Positions 36,627-47,516 of a stretch of DNA of 64,000 nucleotides are shown piece after piece. A program made the translations under genes and the position numbers. Every line of letters starts with the position of its first letter. Position 1 is the stretch's first letter. The notes under the pieces were generated by a model. That model searched no databases and was not told where the DNA came from. It saw only the letters and a list, made by a program, of their open reading frames with translations. Origin of the DNA: Siphonodentalium dalli (taxonomy: Eukaryota > Mollusca > Scaphopoda > Gadilida > Siphonodentaliidae); contig CP136065.1 in assembly GCA_032622095.1 (NCBI GenBank), positions 65,091,031 through 65,155,030 of the forward strand. The letters are read 5' to 3'.

Positions 36627-36784
36627 ATTGCAGCCTTACATAGATATCACAGTTAGGAATTAAAAGGCCACGTTAACATTAAAGGAACACAACCATCTTC
36701 TCCGTATATATAATTTATACACTTTCAGGGTTTACTCAGCCTGTTTAAAAGAATTGTGTATTATATAACCATGATAATTCTAAA

Positions 36785-37032
36785 TAACCCTTCCATCGTT
36801 CGAGATTCATGAAATTTTGCGAAAAACACTGTGCCAGTGCATTCTCTTATATACATGCGAGTCTCCCATAGGGAGCCTCGCATATATAATAGAATACATT
36901 GGCCTAACAATATTTACCTTGATCTTGCAAGCCATACATTCTCTCACATATGTGAGACTCTCATGGATATAAGAGAATGCACTGGAACAGGATCTTTAAT
37001 GCTGCACCAGTGCAGCTCCTGTCGTGAAAGGA
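36785..37032. mobile_element. Family A MITE
   Basis: CCAGTGCATTCTCTTATATA hairpins with CTCCCATAGGGAGCC cores occur twice, separated by the CTAACAATATTTACCTTGA spacer. The right side ends with TGCACCAGTGCAGCTCCTGT. The TTAA ends have decayed. Confidence 0.8.
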
Positions 37033-37370
37033 TGTTTAGGCCACGCAAAGTAAATTTCCATTTCTCAGGCCAGTGCGCATAACCTATTTATAAATGTTCA
37101 ATCTGTCGGGAAAGAAATAATCGGTTCGAAATAATTGGGGCACATTTTATTTTACACAAACACATGCGGAATTGAGATCATACAGACTCATTTCCCAGTT
37201 CAGATTTCTGATTCATACTGTAACTGGTAACTGTGTTCAAACATTTGTTAAACAGGATTGAGACAGCTATCTCCGTGAAAAATGCTGTTGATCATACTTG
37301 ATCAGCTGATTTTTGATGAAATAATCACATGGAATCTATCAAGTAACATTTTACAGACATCTGTTTCGGA

Positions 37371-37513
37371 CAAGCCTTGAAATAGTGTGCCTGTCATTTG
37401 CAGAATGAGGTCCCCAGAGGGTGAATTTGGTGATGCTATGCGGGGTAGCATCACTAAATTCACCCTCTGGGGACCTCATTCTGCAAATAACAGACACACT
37501 ATTTCAAAGCTTG
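37371..37513. mobile_element. Family B single palindrome (143 bp)
   Basis: CAAGCCTTGAAATAGTGTGC at the left pairs with CACACTATTTCAAAGCTTG at the right. The arms carry TTTGCAGAATGAGGTCCCC and GAATTTGGTGATGCTA. Confidence 0.88.
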
Positions 37514-37621
37514 AATAAGCCTGAGAAACGGGATATTGACTTTCCATGGCCTAAGTGATAATTGGAGATGTATTCATGGTTTCAGTTACAACAACACAGA
37601 TTTTGATGTCCAACTTAAAAA

Positions 37622-37847
37622 TCTTTCATGACGGGAGCTTCACTGGTGCAGCATTAAATATCCTGTGCCAGTGCATTCTCATATATGCACATATAAGAGA
37701 ACGCACTGGCTTACAAGGTAAATATTGTCAGGCCAATGTATTCTCTTACATATGCAAAGCTCCCTATGGGAGACTCACATATATAAGAGAATGCACTGGC
37801 ACAGGATATTTAATGCTGCACCAGCACAGCTCCTGTCATGAAAGGGT
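37622..37847. mobile_element. Family A MITE
   Basis: It begins CTTTCATGACGGGAGC and ends CCTGTCATGAAAGGG. The left hairpin is short (CATATATGCACATATAAGAG); the right one is full, with a CTCCCTATGGGAG core. TGCAGCATTAAATATCCTGT and its reverse lie near both ends. Confidence 0.85.
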
Positions 37848-38456
37848 TCAATCTTGTTATAAATCTCGCTTGCTGAATACAGTAAGCTTACATATATCAA
37901 AACAAAGTTAATTTTTAGAGTAAAATAATGAACAAATTGTTGCTGGCCTTCCACATCATCGAAAATGTACTATAAATTATCTAACAAGATGTTTCTTCAA
38001 GATGTCAAACATATTTTATAGAAGGGTTAAGCATGAAACCTTAACATTTTTCTCAGAAATCAAAAGCACAAATGCCATAAACAGACCTGTACTATTTTAC
38101 CCTATTTAAAAGCTAAGCTTGCATCTTTCGAAATGCCCATTGTCCTGCACATAGGTTGGAAACCGATAAGATATTCAAGTTGTGTATATTCTAGCTGCTT
38201 GCATAATATTTTGATGTATTTGCCAAGAAAAATTCTGCCAGTAGCCATGAACAAATTTAGAGCCAAAATTCAATTTAAATTGGATTCTGCCACCAAGTTA
38301 AAAAAGTGTACATCTGAATGATCTATTATTGCTTTGGAGGGGTGTACAAGTAATATAAGCTGACAACAGATAATAAAAGTGCAAAATAATTCCTATTTAT
38401 TGAGGGAAATGTTCAGATAATAAGTTTAGCGAACGACATATGGTCATTTATTGAAC

Positions 38457-38732
38457 TTATTATGTGAACATTTCTTATGGGATAAACTAATCATCAATGA
38501 TGCTTTAGTATAGAAAGGGTTAACCTTATTATCTGAACATTTCTTATGGGATAAACTACTCATCAATGATGCTTTAGTATAGAAAGGGTTAACTTTATTA
38601 TCTGAACATTTCTTATGGGATAAACTACTCATCAATGATGCTTTAGTATAGAAAGGGTTAACCTTATTATCTGAACATTTCATATGTGATAAACTACTCA
38701 TCAATGATGCTTTAGTATAGAAAGGGTTAACA
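38457..38732. repeat. 69-bp tandem repeat, four copies
   Basis: Copies start at 38457, 38526, 38595 and 38664. The unit runs TTATTATCTGAACATTTCTT, then GGGATAAACTACTCATCAA and ends TAGAAAGGGTTAACC. Since 69 is divisible by 3, the minus strand shows a false 86-aa frame of repeated 23-residue blocks. Confidence 0.95.
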
Positions 38733-40371
38733 TGGACTGGCTCAGATTCTTGAAAAACAAATGACTTTTGTTATTTATCCTTTTGAACACATTCTAAATT
38801 CAAATTATGTATAAAACTGTCTGTAGGTTGGTTGTTTCACAAATATAAACAAGTACGATTTACACAACTATGAATACAACTGTAATATCCTTTTAGGCTT
38901 TCAACAGATATGCAAGAAAGAAATATGATCTAAGATATCTAACTACAAAATGGGCCCCATAGCAAAAGTATTGACAAAAATAAACTGTATGTGACGATTC
39001 AAATGGTCAAAGGGATGAAAAAAGGGATGAGTTATTGTAAAAAAAAACAAAAAACAAAAAAAAAGTTATAAAATTTATAAATAGAATGTGTCCTATATTG
39101 TCAAGAAAATATTAGAAATAATTAAGAGGATTTTAAGTAAATAACAGTTTGTAGATTGATGTTAATAGAAATGCCATGGGAATTGATGTTGAATGTTAGT
39201 AGAGGTCAAGGACAAATGGGCGGAATGAAACATGAACCCAGTTATAGACAAGAACGCCTATCACAGGTACTTCATTGCGAAAAACTTGTCATATGCAATA
39301 TAAACTATGTTGTAAACCCATCATGCATTTCATGCAAATTAAAGTATTCCTTTTTAGAAGTAGCCTTTTTACAAACTGCAATAAATTCAAAGATTGCCAA
39401 ACCATCCTCACATTCTGTAATGAATGCATTATATGTGCGAGTATTTCAGACATTTCACTGCAAATAATGTTTTCCTAATACCAAAAAGTTGGAAATACGG
39501 ATTGTGAAGTGTAAAATTAAACAGACATGGCTCGTCTGAAAATATTTTGTTCTCTAATATTTTTTGGTAAATTTGAGATTGTTTCGTTTGTGATGGATCA
39601 AATCAGCGGTCGTATAAAAATTACACCTGCAGACCATGGGAAGAAAATCTACAGCTGTTGTTGCTCTGAAAAGTTTATGGTACTGCATAATTTTAATGAT
39701 TAAAATGAAGAGAAAGCCGAGCATGAAGTTTTAAAATAGTTTCATGATAAAGCTAACACAATATCTTTTCCAGACAGTCACAAGTTATTCCGTTTCCGAT
39801 TCCAGAATTTCAATGAATATAAATTGTGCAGTATCTGCTCAGGGTCCGAATTATGTGTTTGAAGTTGTATTTTTTATGACATAAATTCACCTTTTTCAGA
39901 CATATAACGCTCGTAGAAAGGTAGTTCAGGTATTTGTTGACCTATGTTGATACCTGGACAAATTTCAACATATTATTAGGTGTATTTTGAAGCACAAACT
40001 GCAACTTCTTGTCTTTAGTTTCATGAAGCATAATTCTGTGATATGGTTTTCTGGTTTATAAGGGAGAACATTTCACACATGGATGCAAGCAGAGCAACAG
40101 GGTTAGTAATGAGGTAGGAATAAAATGTACCTCAAATCTTAAAGCATCTATGAATTCACACAAGTGTTACCAATAGTTAACTTTGGAATCGGGATCAATG
40201 ATTCACAAACTGGGTGAAAAGCATCTATAAAAAAAAAAAAAACCCGGGTCGTGGCTGCAAGAAAGCTAGAATCACACAAAAATCACAGAAGTTTTGTTCA
40301 CAAGAGACCAGATTGACGGTAGAGAGATTCCACTCCTAGATTTTGATGTGTCGCTTTTCGGCATTATCTCT
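38733..40371. other. Intergenic stretch, nothing recognised
   Basis: AT-rich, with an A-rich run near 39040-39065. The 103-aa frame at 39156-39467 shows no domain or splice context. Confidence 0.5.
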
Positions 40372-40625
40372 TACATGACTGGAACTTCCTGAAATTTTGC
40401 GAAAACCCTGGGCCAATACATTCTCTTAAATATGCGAGTCTCCCACAGGGAGCCTCGCATATATAAGAGAATACATTGGCCTAACAATATTTACCTTGAC
40501 CTTGTGAGCCAGTGCATTATCTTATATATGCGAGGCTCCCTATGGGAGACTCACATATATAAGAGAATGCACTGGCACAGGATTTTTTATGCTGCACCAG
40601 TGCAGCTCCCGTCATGAAAGGTTAA
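40372..40625. mobile_element. Family A MITE
   Basis: CATGACTGGAACTTCCTGAA at the left and CCCGTCATGAAAGGTTAA at the right flank two hairpins with CTCCCACAGGGAGCC and CTCCCTATGGGAGAC cores. Confidence 0.85.
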
Positions 40626-41777
40626 GCTGCCATTTTTTGGAAAACGTCCAATACATATACATGGTTCATGTGACAGATATTGATCAGAGTTATAGACTTA
40701 TAGTTATGACAGAATCGACTATGATGGTTGACCCTTCAAATTTATAACCAATTTATTTAAACCACCATGTTCTGTAACCTTCAACTTCTACAAAGTTATT
40801 GGATGTTATCCCTTCTACAACCAAAGTCAAATACTGCCAAAGTGTTGTTCAAATTTGGGGTATCAAGTTCTTCCCCTAATTGTAAATATTTGTTTGCGTA
40901 TATTTGTTTCTTGTATTCATAGTTTCTATGATATGAAGTCATTTACTGTTCAAGCTACAAGCGAAAGTTCTCTACCAATATTTAGTCTGGGGTACTTCAT
41001 GACATGACCCAGGTTTCTTATAGACATTAACCAGGTAAATACGATTTGGGTTTGTTTGTTAGTCGTTTGATTTTACAACTATAATGTAATATAAATGAGT
41101 CGTAGACACCTATACGGAGACGCTTCTATCAGTTAATATTGATTTTATATCAATATAAATACGATAATCAAGCAGGGAAATTTATTGTAAATATTTTTTG
41201 AATTGTTAGATAGAGTTATCCCACATGGAACACTCCGAATGCTCTTTTGAATGACATTTTATTGGGAAAATTGTCCCATCGTTTGGGTGGTAACAAACAT
41301 TTTTATTTTTTTTCCCCTCCTGCATCTACTTTTCTTCCATCAATTATTCGTAAACCAGGCAGCCGAACCAGGAAATAATTTTGGTGTGGCATAAGTAAAA
41401 GAAAATAACTTGAAAGCATAATGTTTTGAATAAATGTAACATGAAGTTCTTCCACTAAGTTTAGTGGGTAGTTGAACTTTTTTATTTAAGTGTAGAATGT
41501 AAACCCAACACTGGAGTTTAGAATACACAGAATAGACCATACAAAAATAAGTTCTATATGTACATTAGTAATATAATAACAGTCAAAAGTTTGCATATTC
41601 AAAGATTTTGTAGGAGAAACACACAGTATAGATATATATGATCAAAGAGAGGAAAGAAAAGCCTGGCACATACAGCCAAACCAAGAAGCATATTCAACTA
41701 GTTAAATTCAGCAGATAGTTCTTATCAATGGGGAGGTTTAGATGGTAAATATGACAACTTTATACTTGGATCGCTAG
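40626..41777. other. Intergenic stretch, little recognised
   Basis: Only the short fragment related to the 36.3-kb MITE (about 41310-41365) was recognised. GATTTTATATCAATATAAAT near 41140 recurs diverged near 44625. Confidence 0.45.
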
Positions 41778-41779
41778 TA

Positions 41780-41992
41780 CAGTAATGCCCTAAGTAATCG
41801 ACTCCTTAACCACAGCAGAATTATGGGTAACTTTTCAGGATTTAGTCGGAAATATGGCTTGTTGCCATTCATCGGAAAGCTCTCCCCGAGAGCTTTCCGA
41901 TGAATGGCAACAAGCCATATTTCCGACTAAATCCTGAAAAGTTACCCATAGTTCTGCTGTGGTTAAGGAGTCGATTGATTAGGGCATTACTG
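41780..41992. mobile_element. Family C palindromic MITE (213 bp) with TA flanks
   Basis: It runs CAGTAATGCCCTAAGTAATC to TTAGGGCATTACTG and is almost perfectly self-complementary around 41886. TA at 41778 and 41993 fits Tc1/mariner-type target duplication. Confidence 0.9.
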
Positions 41993-42089
41993 TAGTCAGT
42001 TGATTCACGTGATAGCTAGACGTTCCCGTTTTATATAAACTGGTTTAGATAATTTAGAGCTCATTACTTAACTTCTAACTTATAGCAAT

Positions 42090-42309
42090 TTTATGGAAAT
42101 GTATTCTCTTATATATGTGAGTCTCCAATAGGGAGCCTCGCATATATAAGAGAATATATTGGCTTAACAATATTTACCTTGACCTTGTAAGCCAGTACAT
42201 TCTCTTATATATGCGAGGCTCCCATAGGGGAGACTCGCATATATAAGAGAATGCAATGGCAAAGGGTACTTAATGCTGCACCAGCACAGCTCCCATCATG
42301 AAAGGGTTA
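42090..42309. mobile_element. Family A MITE
   Basis: Two hairpins with CTCCAATAGGGAGCC and CTCCCATAGGGGAGAC cores flank the ACAATATTTACCTTGACCTT spacer. It ends TCATGAAAGGGTTAA. Confidence 0.85.
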
Positions 42310-42570
42310 AGAGGGTTGAAGACTATAGATACTCAATTGACAATTAAACATATAAATCAACCCCACTAACATTGTATGGAAAAGTTTGTCTTCTCTAAAA
42401 CTTGAATCTTTTTCAATATAATTACCATGTTATTTTACATTGTTCATAAAGTAAATGAGTGTATTTTGTAATAATCTGTGGCTCAAATTCATTCATTTGT
42501 TGCATATATTCTGTTGAGTAATAATAGGAGATGGTCCCATAAATGGCTGTATTTAGTGTACTGTACCCCT

Positions 42571-42680
42571 TTAACCCTTTCAGTGCCAAGTCCGATTTTT
42601 GTATCAACCCATATTTCCTTGAAAAATGATCAAGGAAATATGGATTGATACAAAAATCGGACTTGGCACTAAAGGGTTAA
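42571..42680. mobile_element. Minimal TTAA palindrome (102 bp plus TTAA flanks)
   Basis: It runs TTAACCCTTTCAGTGCCAAG to CTTGGCACTAAAGGGTTAA, nearly perfect inside, with GATTTTTGTATCAACCCATA in one arm. It shares its outer sequence with the element at 60888-61127 but lacks the TATATATGCGAG hairpin. Confidence 0.88.
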
Positions 42681-44156
42681 AGCAAATGTTCATAATTTTT
42701 ATTTTATCAGGATCATTGTAATCATGCTAAAAACAGGATGAAAAAAATTAGATCTGAAAATGTATTGGTTTCACTAATTGATGCTTCCACGATTCACATA
42801 GTGAATAACTTTTATCAATTTAATCACTCAAGAAACGCCTAATGACCTAAACCATAACATTGTATTAAATCACATGAGAGGTAATCACTTTGTATTTACA
42901 TACAGTTAAAAAAAATTGCGCCTATTATCATAATAGGCTTATGATAGTCAGGGTCAAAATCACATTGTGGATTCAAGATAACCATGGTATTTTGACGGTA
43001 AGAAAATTTCAGCAATCTGTGTTAACAGTATTTGACGATTTGCATTTTACTTCATATTACTTGCAGTTAAAAAGCAATGGAGATATTGAATCCACTGTTC
43101 ATTCTTTAATGATGAAGTTAATCAAAAAAATTAGAATAGACATAGAAATTAGGTTCAATAACACAGGGTTGGAACTGCTCCGCGAGGCTGATACCTCTTC
43201 CGATCTTCGGTCCAGTTCTTATCCGATCTGGTCAAGGTCACTGGGGATTTTCCCATGGTAAATAACGCAAGTTTTACGCAACAGAGATATATGCAGTTCA
43301 TTTGTTGTATAAACCTTGCCAGCTACCTGAACTATCAAGACATAATAGTTGGAAATTGTTAAGTAAATGTGGAATAGTAGAATTTATCCATTTTAAGAAA
43401 TGTTCCAGTTCACTAGTGATGGGTCCAAGTTCACCATTGATAAGATCCGTTCACTACCCGAACATCTATGCAACAGATTTTTGGTAAAATAAGTGTGCAC
43501 ATATGTTTGAACTAAAACTTCACACTAGACTCACTTTTGTTTGAATTTAATCGCTAATGGTTATTGCGATATGGTAGTTTGGTACATGGTGTAAAGCACG
43601 TCTGTTTTGGACAAAGTACAAAAAACTCGCAAGTGAACTAGACACGGATCGATAGTGAACTGGACCGAAAATCACAAGAGGATCTTTTCTCATGGAGCAG
43701 TTACTACCCCGTGAATAAGAAAATAGTTGCTCTCCGAAAAAAATGAAAATTTAAACAGGTCTGGCACATCCTAAATCCCAACTATAATATTTTTAAATAA
43801 ATTTTGCTGTTTTGGGGAATTTGATATAAGATACATAATCCAAAATCTTCTGTTTTGCAATTTTTTTTTGAAAACAGAGTGGAATTTAAATGGTATCATA
43901 TTTCTTTTTCATGTCTTGATCCATGCAAAGTTTAATGATGTGTCATAACATAGTTTCCACAAAACTGAGAATCGTTATGATCTTTTAGAGGGACACCAAA
44001 CACAAATGGGAGTCCATTAACATTCCATTGGCCTAATTACTGTTACAAAGGAACAATCACGTCCTCTTGTTAATATTATTTAGAAAGACATACCTGTGCG
44101 GCTATTAAATCAAATAAGCTGGCGAAAAATGGTGCAAAACAAATTAAATCTGGAGA
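42681..44156. other. Intergenic stretch with a possible decayed element
   Basis: CGGTCCAGTTC near 43209, TGATGGGTCCAAGTTCACC near 43418 and TAGTGAACTGGACCG near 43650 suggest an old hAT-like element. Its ends are not clear. No gene was recognised. Confidence 0.35.
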
Positions 44157-44412
44157 CCCTTTCATGAGGGGAGCTGCACAGGTGCAGCATTACAGATCAT
44201 GTGACAGTGCATTCTCTTATATATGCGAGTCTCCCATTGGGAGCCTCGTATATGTGAGAATGCACTGGCTTACACGGTCAAGGTAAATACTGTTATGCCA
44301 ATGTATTCTCTTATATATGCGAGGCTGCCTATGGGAGAATCGCATATATAAGAGAACGCATTGGCACAGGGTTTTCCCAAAATTTCAGGAAGCTCCAGTC
44401 GTGGAAGGGTTA
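44157..44412. mobile_element. Family A MITE
   Basis: It begins CCCTTTCATGAGGGGAGCTG and ends AGTCGTGGAAGGGTTAA. It has two hairpins, with CTCCCATTGGGAGCC and CTGCCTATGGGAGAA cores. Confidence 0.85.
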
Positions 44413-45116
44413 AGAGCGCATTGTGGCAGTGCACTTGTATCCCATAGTTTCCACAAAAACGGGAAATATTGGATTTGGCATTGTCAACTTTAAATAGTTG
44501 AATCCAAAACCTGCTAAAGATGGTCTATCTCTTCCTATAACAAGTTTTATTAAGTTCCGTTGGTATAAAATAATATATATGAGTCGAAAACACATGTCCA
44601 GAAATGCTTCTATCAATAAATATTGATTTTATATGGATATAAATTGTGATAATCAAGCGGGATTTTTTTTTCTTCTATTTTTATAACTTTTAGATAGAGT
44701 TGTACCGCACGTTACGCTCAGAATGAAATCGAGCCGTAAATTGTTCAAAAATTATTGCATGTATATTATACCAGAAAATTTGAAATAAAATCAATATTAA
44801 TTGATAGAAGCATTTTTTTTATTCATATTTATAATTTTATACCCCGGAAACTATATAAAACTTTGTTATATGAAGAGATAGACCATCTTTTTAAACAGTG
44901 GAAATAAAATAAGAAATCTAAGGATAATGGAATCACTAAACAGAATTAACAAAAAATATAGTGTTATAGGATAATTAATAGTATGAGAAGCAACTAAACA
45001 GTTCATAAATAATCTTATATAAAGCAATATGTATATATGGTTATTCTCGCTATTAAATATTAAATCTAATAAACTCTCAATTTGCCCATAAAAACAATTA
45101 TTTGCTAACGTTAAAG

Positions 45117-45743
45117 ACAAGTCTGAGTTTAGTGTGATATCAACTAACATATAATAATGCCCAAAGTAATCGACTGCTTAACCACAGCAGAATTATGGGT
45201 AACTTTTCAGGATTTATTCGGAAATATGGCTTGTTGCCATTCATCGGAAAGCTCGCGGGGAGAGCTTTCCGATGAATGGCAACAAGCCATATTTCCGAAT
45301 AAATCCTGAAAAGTTACCCATAATTCTGCTGTGGTTAAGCAGTCGATTACTTTGGGCATTATTATATGTTAGTTGATATGTGCCTGTCATTTGCAGAATG
45401 AGGTTGACCTCATATTCACTGGAAAGTTTCTTTATTATAAAATTTCTACAGAAACTTCTTCACATAGATTCAGTTTCTTTTTTAATTTAGTTTCTCTATA
45501 TATCCCCAAATAGGCTGACGACACATTGAATAATCAAGGTTCTCAATGGGTGTACATCACAATATTCACCATTTGGGAACTTCAATCTGAGTCTATGTCT
45601 CCCATAGCAGATGAGGCCATGCAGAATGAAGTTCCCAGAGGGTGAATTTAGTGATGCTAGCCCTCTATGAAGGATAGCGTCACTAAATTCACCCTCTGGG
45701 GGCCTCATTCTGCAAATGACAGACACAATAAACTCAGACTTGG
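45117..45743. mobile_element. Family B composite element interrupted by a family C palindrome
   Basis: The left end AAGTCTGAGTTTAGTGTG is separated from CCTGTCATTTGCAGAATGAG by the family C insertion at 45137-45380. The right end carries the full hairpin, ending GACACAATAAACTCAGACTT. Removing the insertion and one GTG gives the same order as the copies at 62.8 and 63.5 kb. Confidence 0.85.
45137..45380. mobile_element. Family C palindrome with extended arms (244 bp)
   Basis: It is nearly perfectly self-complementary from ATATCAACTAACATATAATA to its mirror. The core matches the other family C copies (TATGGCTTGTTGCCATTC), but the arms extend further. It is flanked by GTG on both sides. Confidence 0.88.
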
Positions 45744-46124
45744 TTAAAGATGTATTCAGTGTTCCAGGCTAATAATAACAAAACAGGGTGAAGTGACTTC
45801 TCCCAATTTGAAACCTCTAGACAGGTCCCTGTAAATCATATCATTATCTTTTAGAGGGACACCAAACATAAAAAAATTTCAAAAATAAAATTATAACGGT
45901 ACTCTTTGGTATTTATATGTTTAGTTCATATATATATCATGTTTGTTTACAACATATTTTCATCAGAAAGGAGCAGAAAACGATGTTTCATTAGATTTTT
46001 TTATGTTGTTGTTGTAACTGGAGGTTTGGAGCCCTGAAAACATCTTTAAGATTTAAATAAAATAAGGTATTAAACTATAATTTGAAACTATTCAACACTG
46101 CTGGCAGGTCTTTTATTTGATACT

Positions 46125-46205
46125 AGCTGAAACAGGCCCCTGTGTGCGCTGCGCACACATGACAGACAGATCCTACTCTTTTATATATATATATTTATAT
46201 CGATA
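46125..46205 (-). mobile_element. Short Helitron-like end
   Basis: On the minus strand it reads a TATATA-rich start, TCTGTCTGTC, a self-complementary GTGTGCGCAGCGCACAC, then GCCTGTTTCAGCTAG followed by T. A hairpin before CTAG-T is the Helitron 3' pattern. Only ~80 bp remain, so it is a deletion derivative or fragment. Confidence 0.45.
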
Positions 46206-46526
46206 ATATTTTATTATGCTACTTCAATACATCCTGGTGCATAGGTTCATATTGGACATAATCAATGACATATTGGACCTATTTCATTCTGAAATAAGCC
46301 ATTAGTGGATTCATAGCTGTTATTCTGTTGGATGGCGCAGGCCACAGTGAAAACACATAATATAAAGAGCGTACGTCTGGTCTGCAAATATGTTCATATA
46401 GGAAGTCAAAACAGTAAAGCTGTTACAACCAGATTTTGAGAAAAAAAATTAAATTAACAGTCTCCCTCCTTAATCTCAAAATTGAGATCTAATTGCCTGA
46501 GAACACAGATATGTTATTTTAATGTG

Positions 46527-46603
46527 CGGGATAGCGTCACTAAATTCCCCCTCTGGGGACTTCATTCTGCAAATTTCAGACACACTATTTCAAGGCTTGT
46601 TCA
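46527..46603. repeat. Family B solo right arm
   Basis: GATAGCGTCACTAAATTCCC, CTCTGGGGACTTCATTCTGC and CACACTATTTCAAGGCTTG are present without the opposite arm. Confidence 0.8.
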
Positions 46604-46897
46604 AGTGTGAATGCTCACTTACTATCTCGCTAACTTTCCAACTTTTCCAATTTCTTGGTGTTCTAATCGTCCAGTGCTGATATGTCTTGGTAACATAACC
46701 TTCACAAACACCTAAATAAGAATGCAAATTTTCGTACACAGCCATAAGTATATGCTTATCACCCCACCCTTCTACCATGACCAAAGGAAACAATAACAGC
46801 ATCAACGCAAAAAAGTTGAGCTAATAAAACAATAGAAAACGAAGCTATCAGAATGAAACATTGTCATCACACTGCATTATCACACGTGGGTTTCACA

Positions 46898-47039
46898 TCA
46901 TGCAGCCAGTTGTGGCCTCTTATCCAGATGGTAGTACACGATGGCAGATGTATAGAACGCCAGTCCAGACATTGCAGTAGTCAGCTGTAGTTGTTCATAG
47001 TTGTCTAACAACTTATCGTAGGTCACTTCTGACTGTCGG
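46898..47039 (-). CDS. Candidate terminal exon of an unidentified short membrane-anchored protein
   Basis: I do not recognise the protein. On the minus strand a good acceptor (TTGTTCATTTTGCAG) precedes one base of a split codon, 46 codons and a TGA stop. The peptide begins RQSEVTYDKLLDNYEQLQLT, which is amphipathic and coiled-coil-like. It continues TAMSGLAFYTSAIVYYHL, a possible membrane segment, then DKRPQLAA. Composition looks protein-like, unlike the surrounding repeats. It lies ~3.7 kb downstream of the MCU stop on the same strand, but its phase does not fit MCU exon borders, so it is probably a separate gene whose other exons I could not find. It could be a chance open frame. Confidence 0.35.
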
Positions 47040-47516
47040 CTGCAAAATGAACAACTAAAACTGCCAACAGCAATGGCCACCCCGGCATCCCATAAAGATG
47101 CGATCTCCAGACAATGGCAGTTCTGGCTCATCAGGCGACGGCTGGTTGTAGATTGTCAGCCTTATGATGAGGATATTTGGCACTCTGTCCCGCAGCGAGT
47201 AATGACAGTATTTGGGCCGTCAAAAACCGGCATCGGGCATTCATTTTTGAGGCTTCTGGTATCATCAGCATTTTTTATAGTTTAGTTAATTTTATCTGGA
47301 ATTAAAAAGCAAACATAAGAATTAGTTTAAAAGGACATGGCTCATTCGAACCCCAACATTATGTACACAAAATTTGGTAAGAGGAATCTCAAAACATACC
47401 TAGGAGGAAGATTTCCAAAGAAATTTGTCTATATAGTGCTGAAAAACATGTTTTGTTTCTTATATTGTTTTTTATAAATCTGAGATAGTTTCATTTGTGC
47501 TGGTTAAATTAAACGA

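Noticed and set aside
38444-38704. 86-aa frame with 23-residue repeats
   Set aside because: It is a direct consequence of the 69-bp tandem repeat, whose period is divisible by three.
42890-43261. 123-aa + strand open frame
   Set aside because: No recognisable domain, and it runs into a possible decayed transposon; codon content is that of AT-rich non-coding DNA.
46623-46711. Possible minus-strand exon (VFVKVMLPRHISTGRLE in one frame) between a TTATTTAG acceptor and a GTAAGT donor
   Set aside because: The pyrimidine tract is weak, no family was recognised, and the neighbouring upstream segment (46898-47039) already ends in a stop. Not supported enough to annotate.
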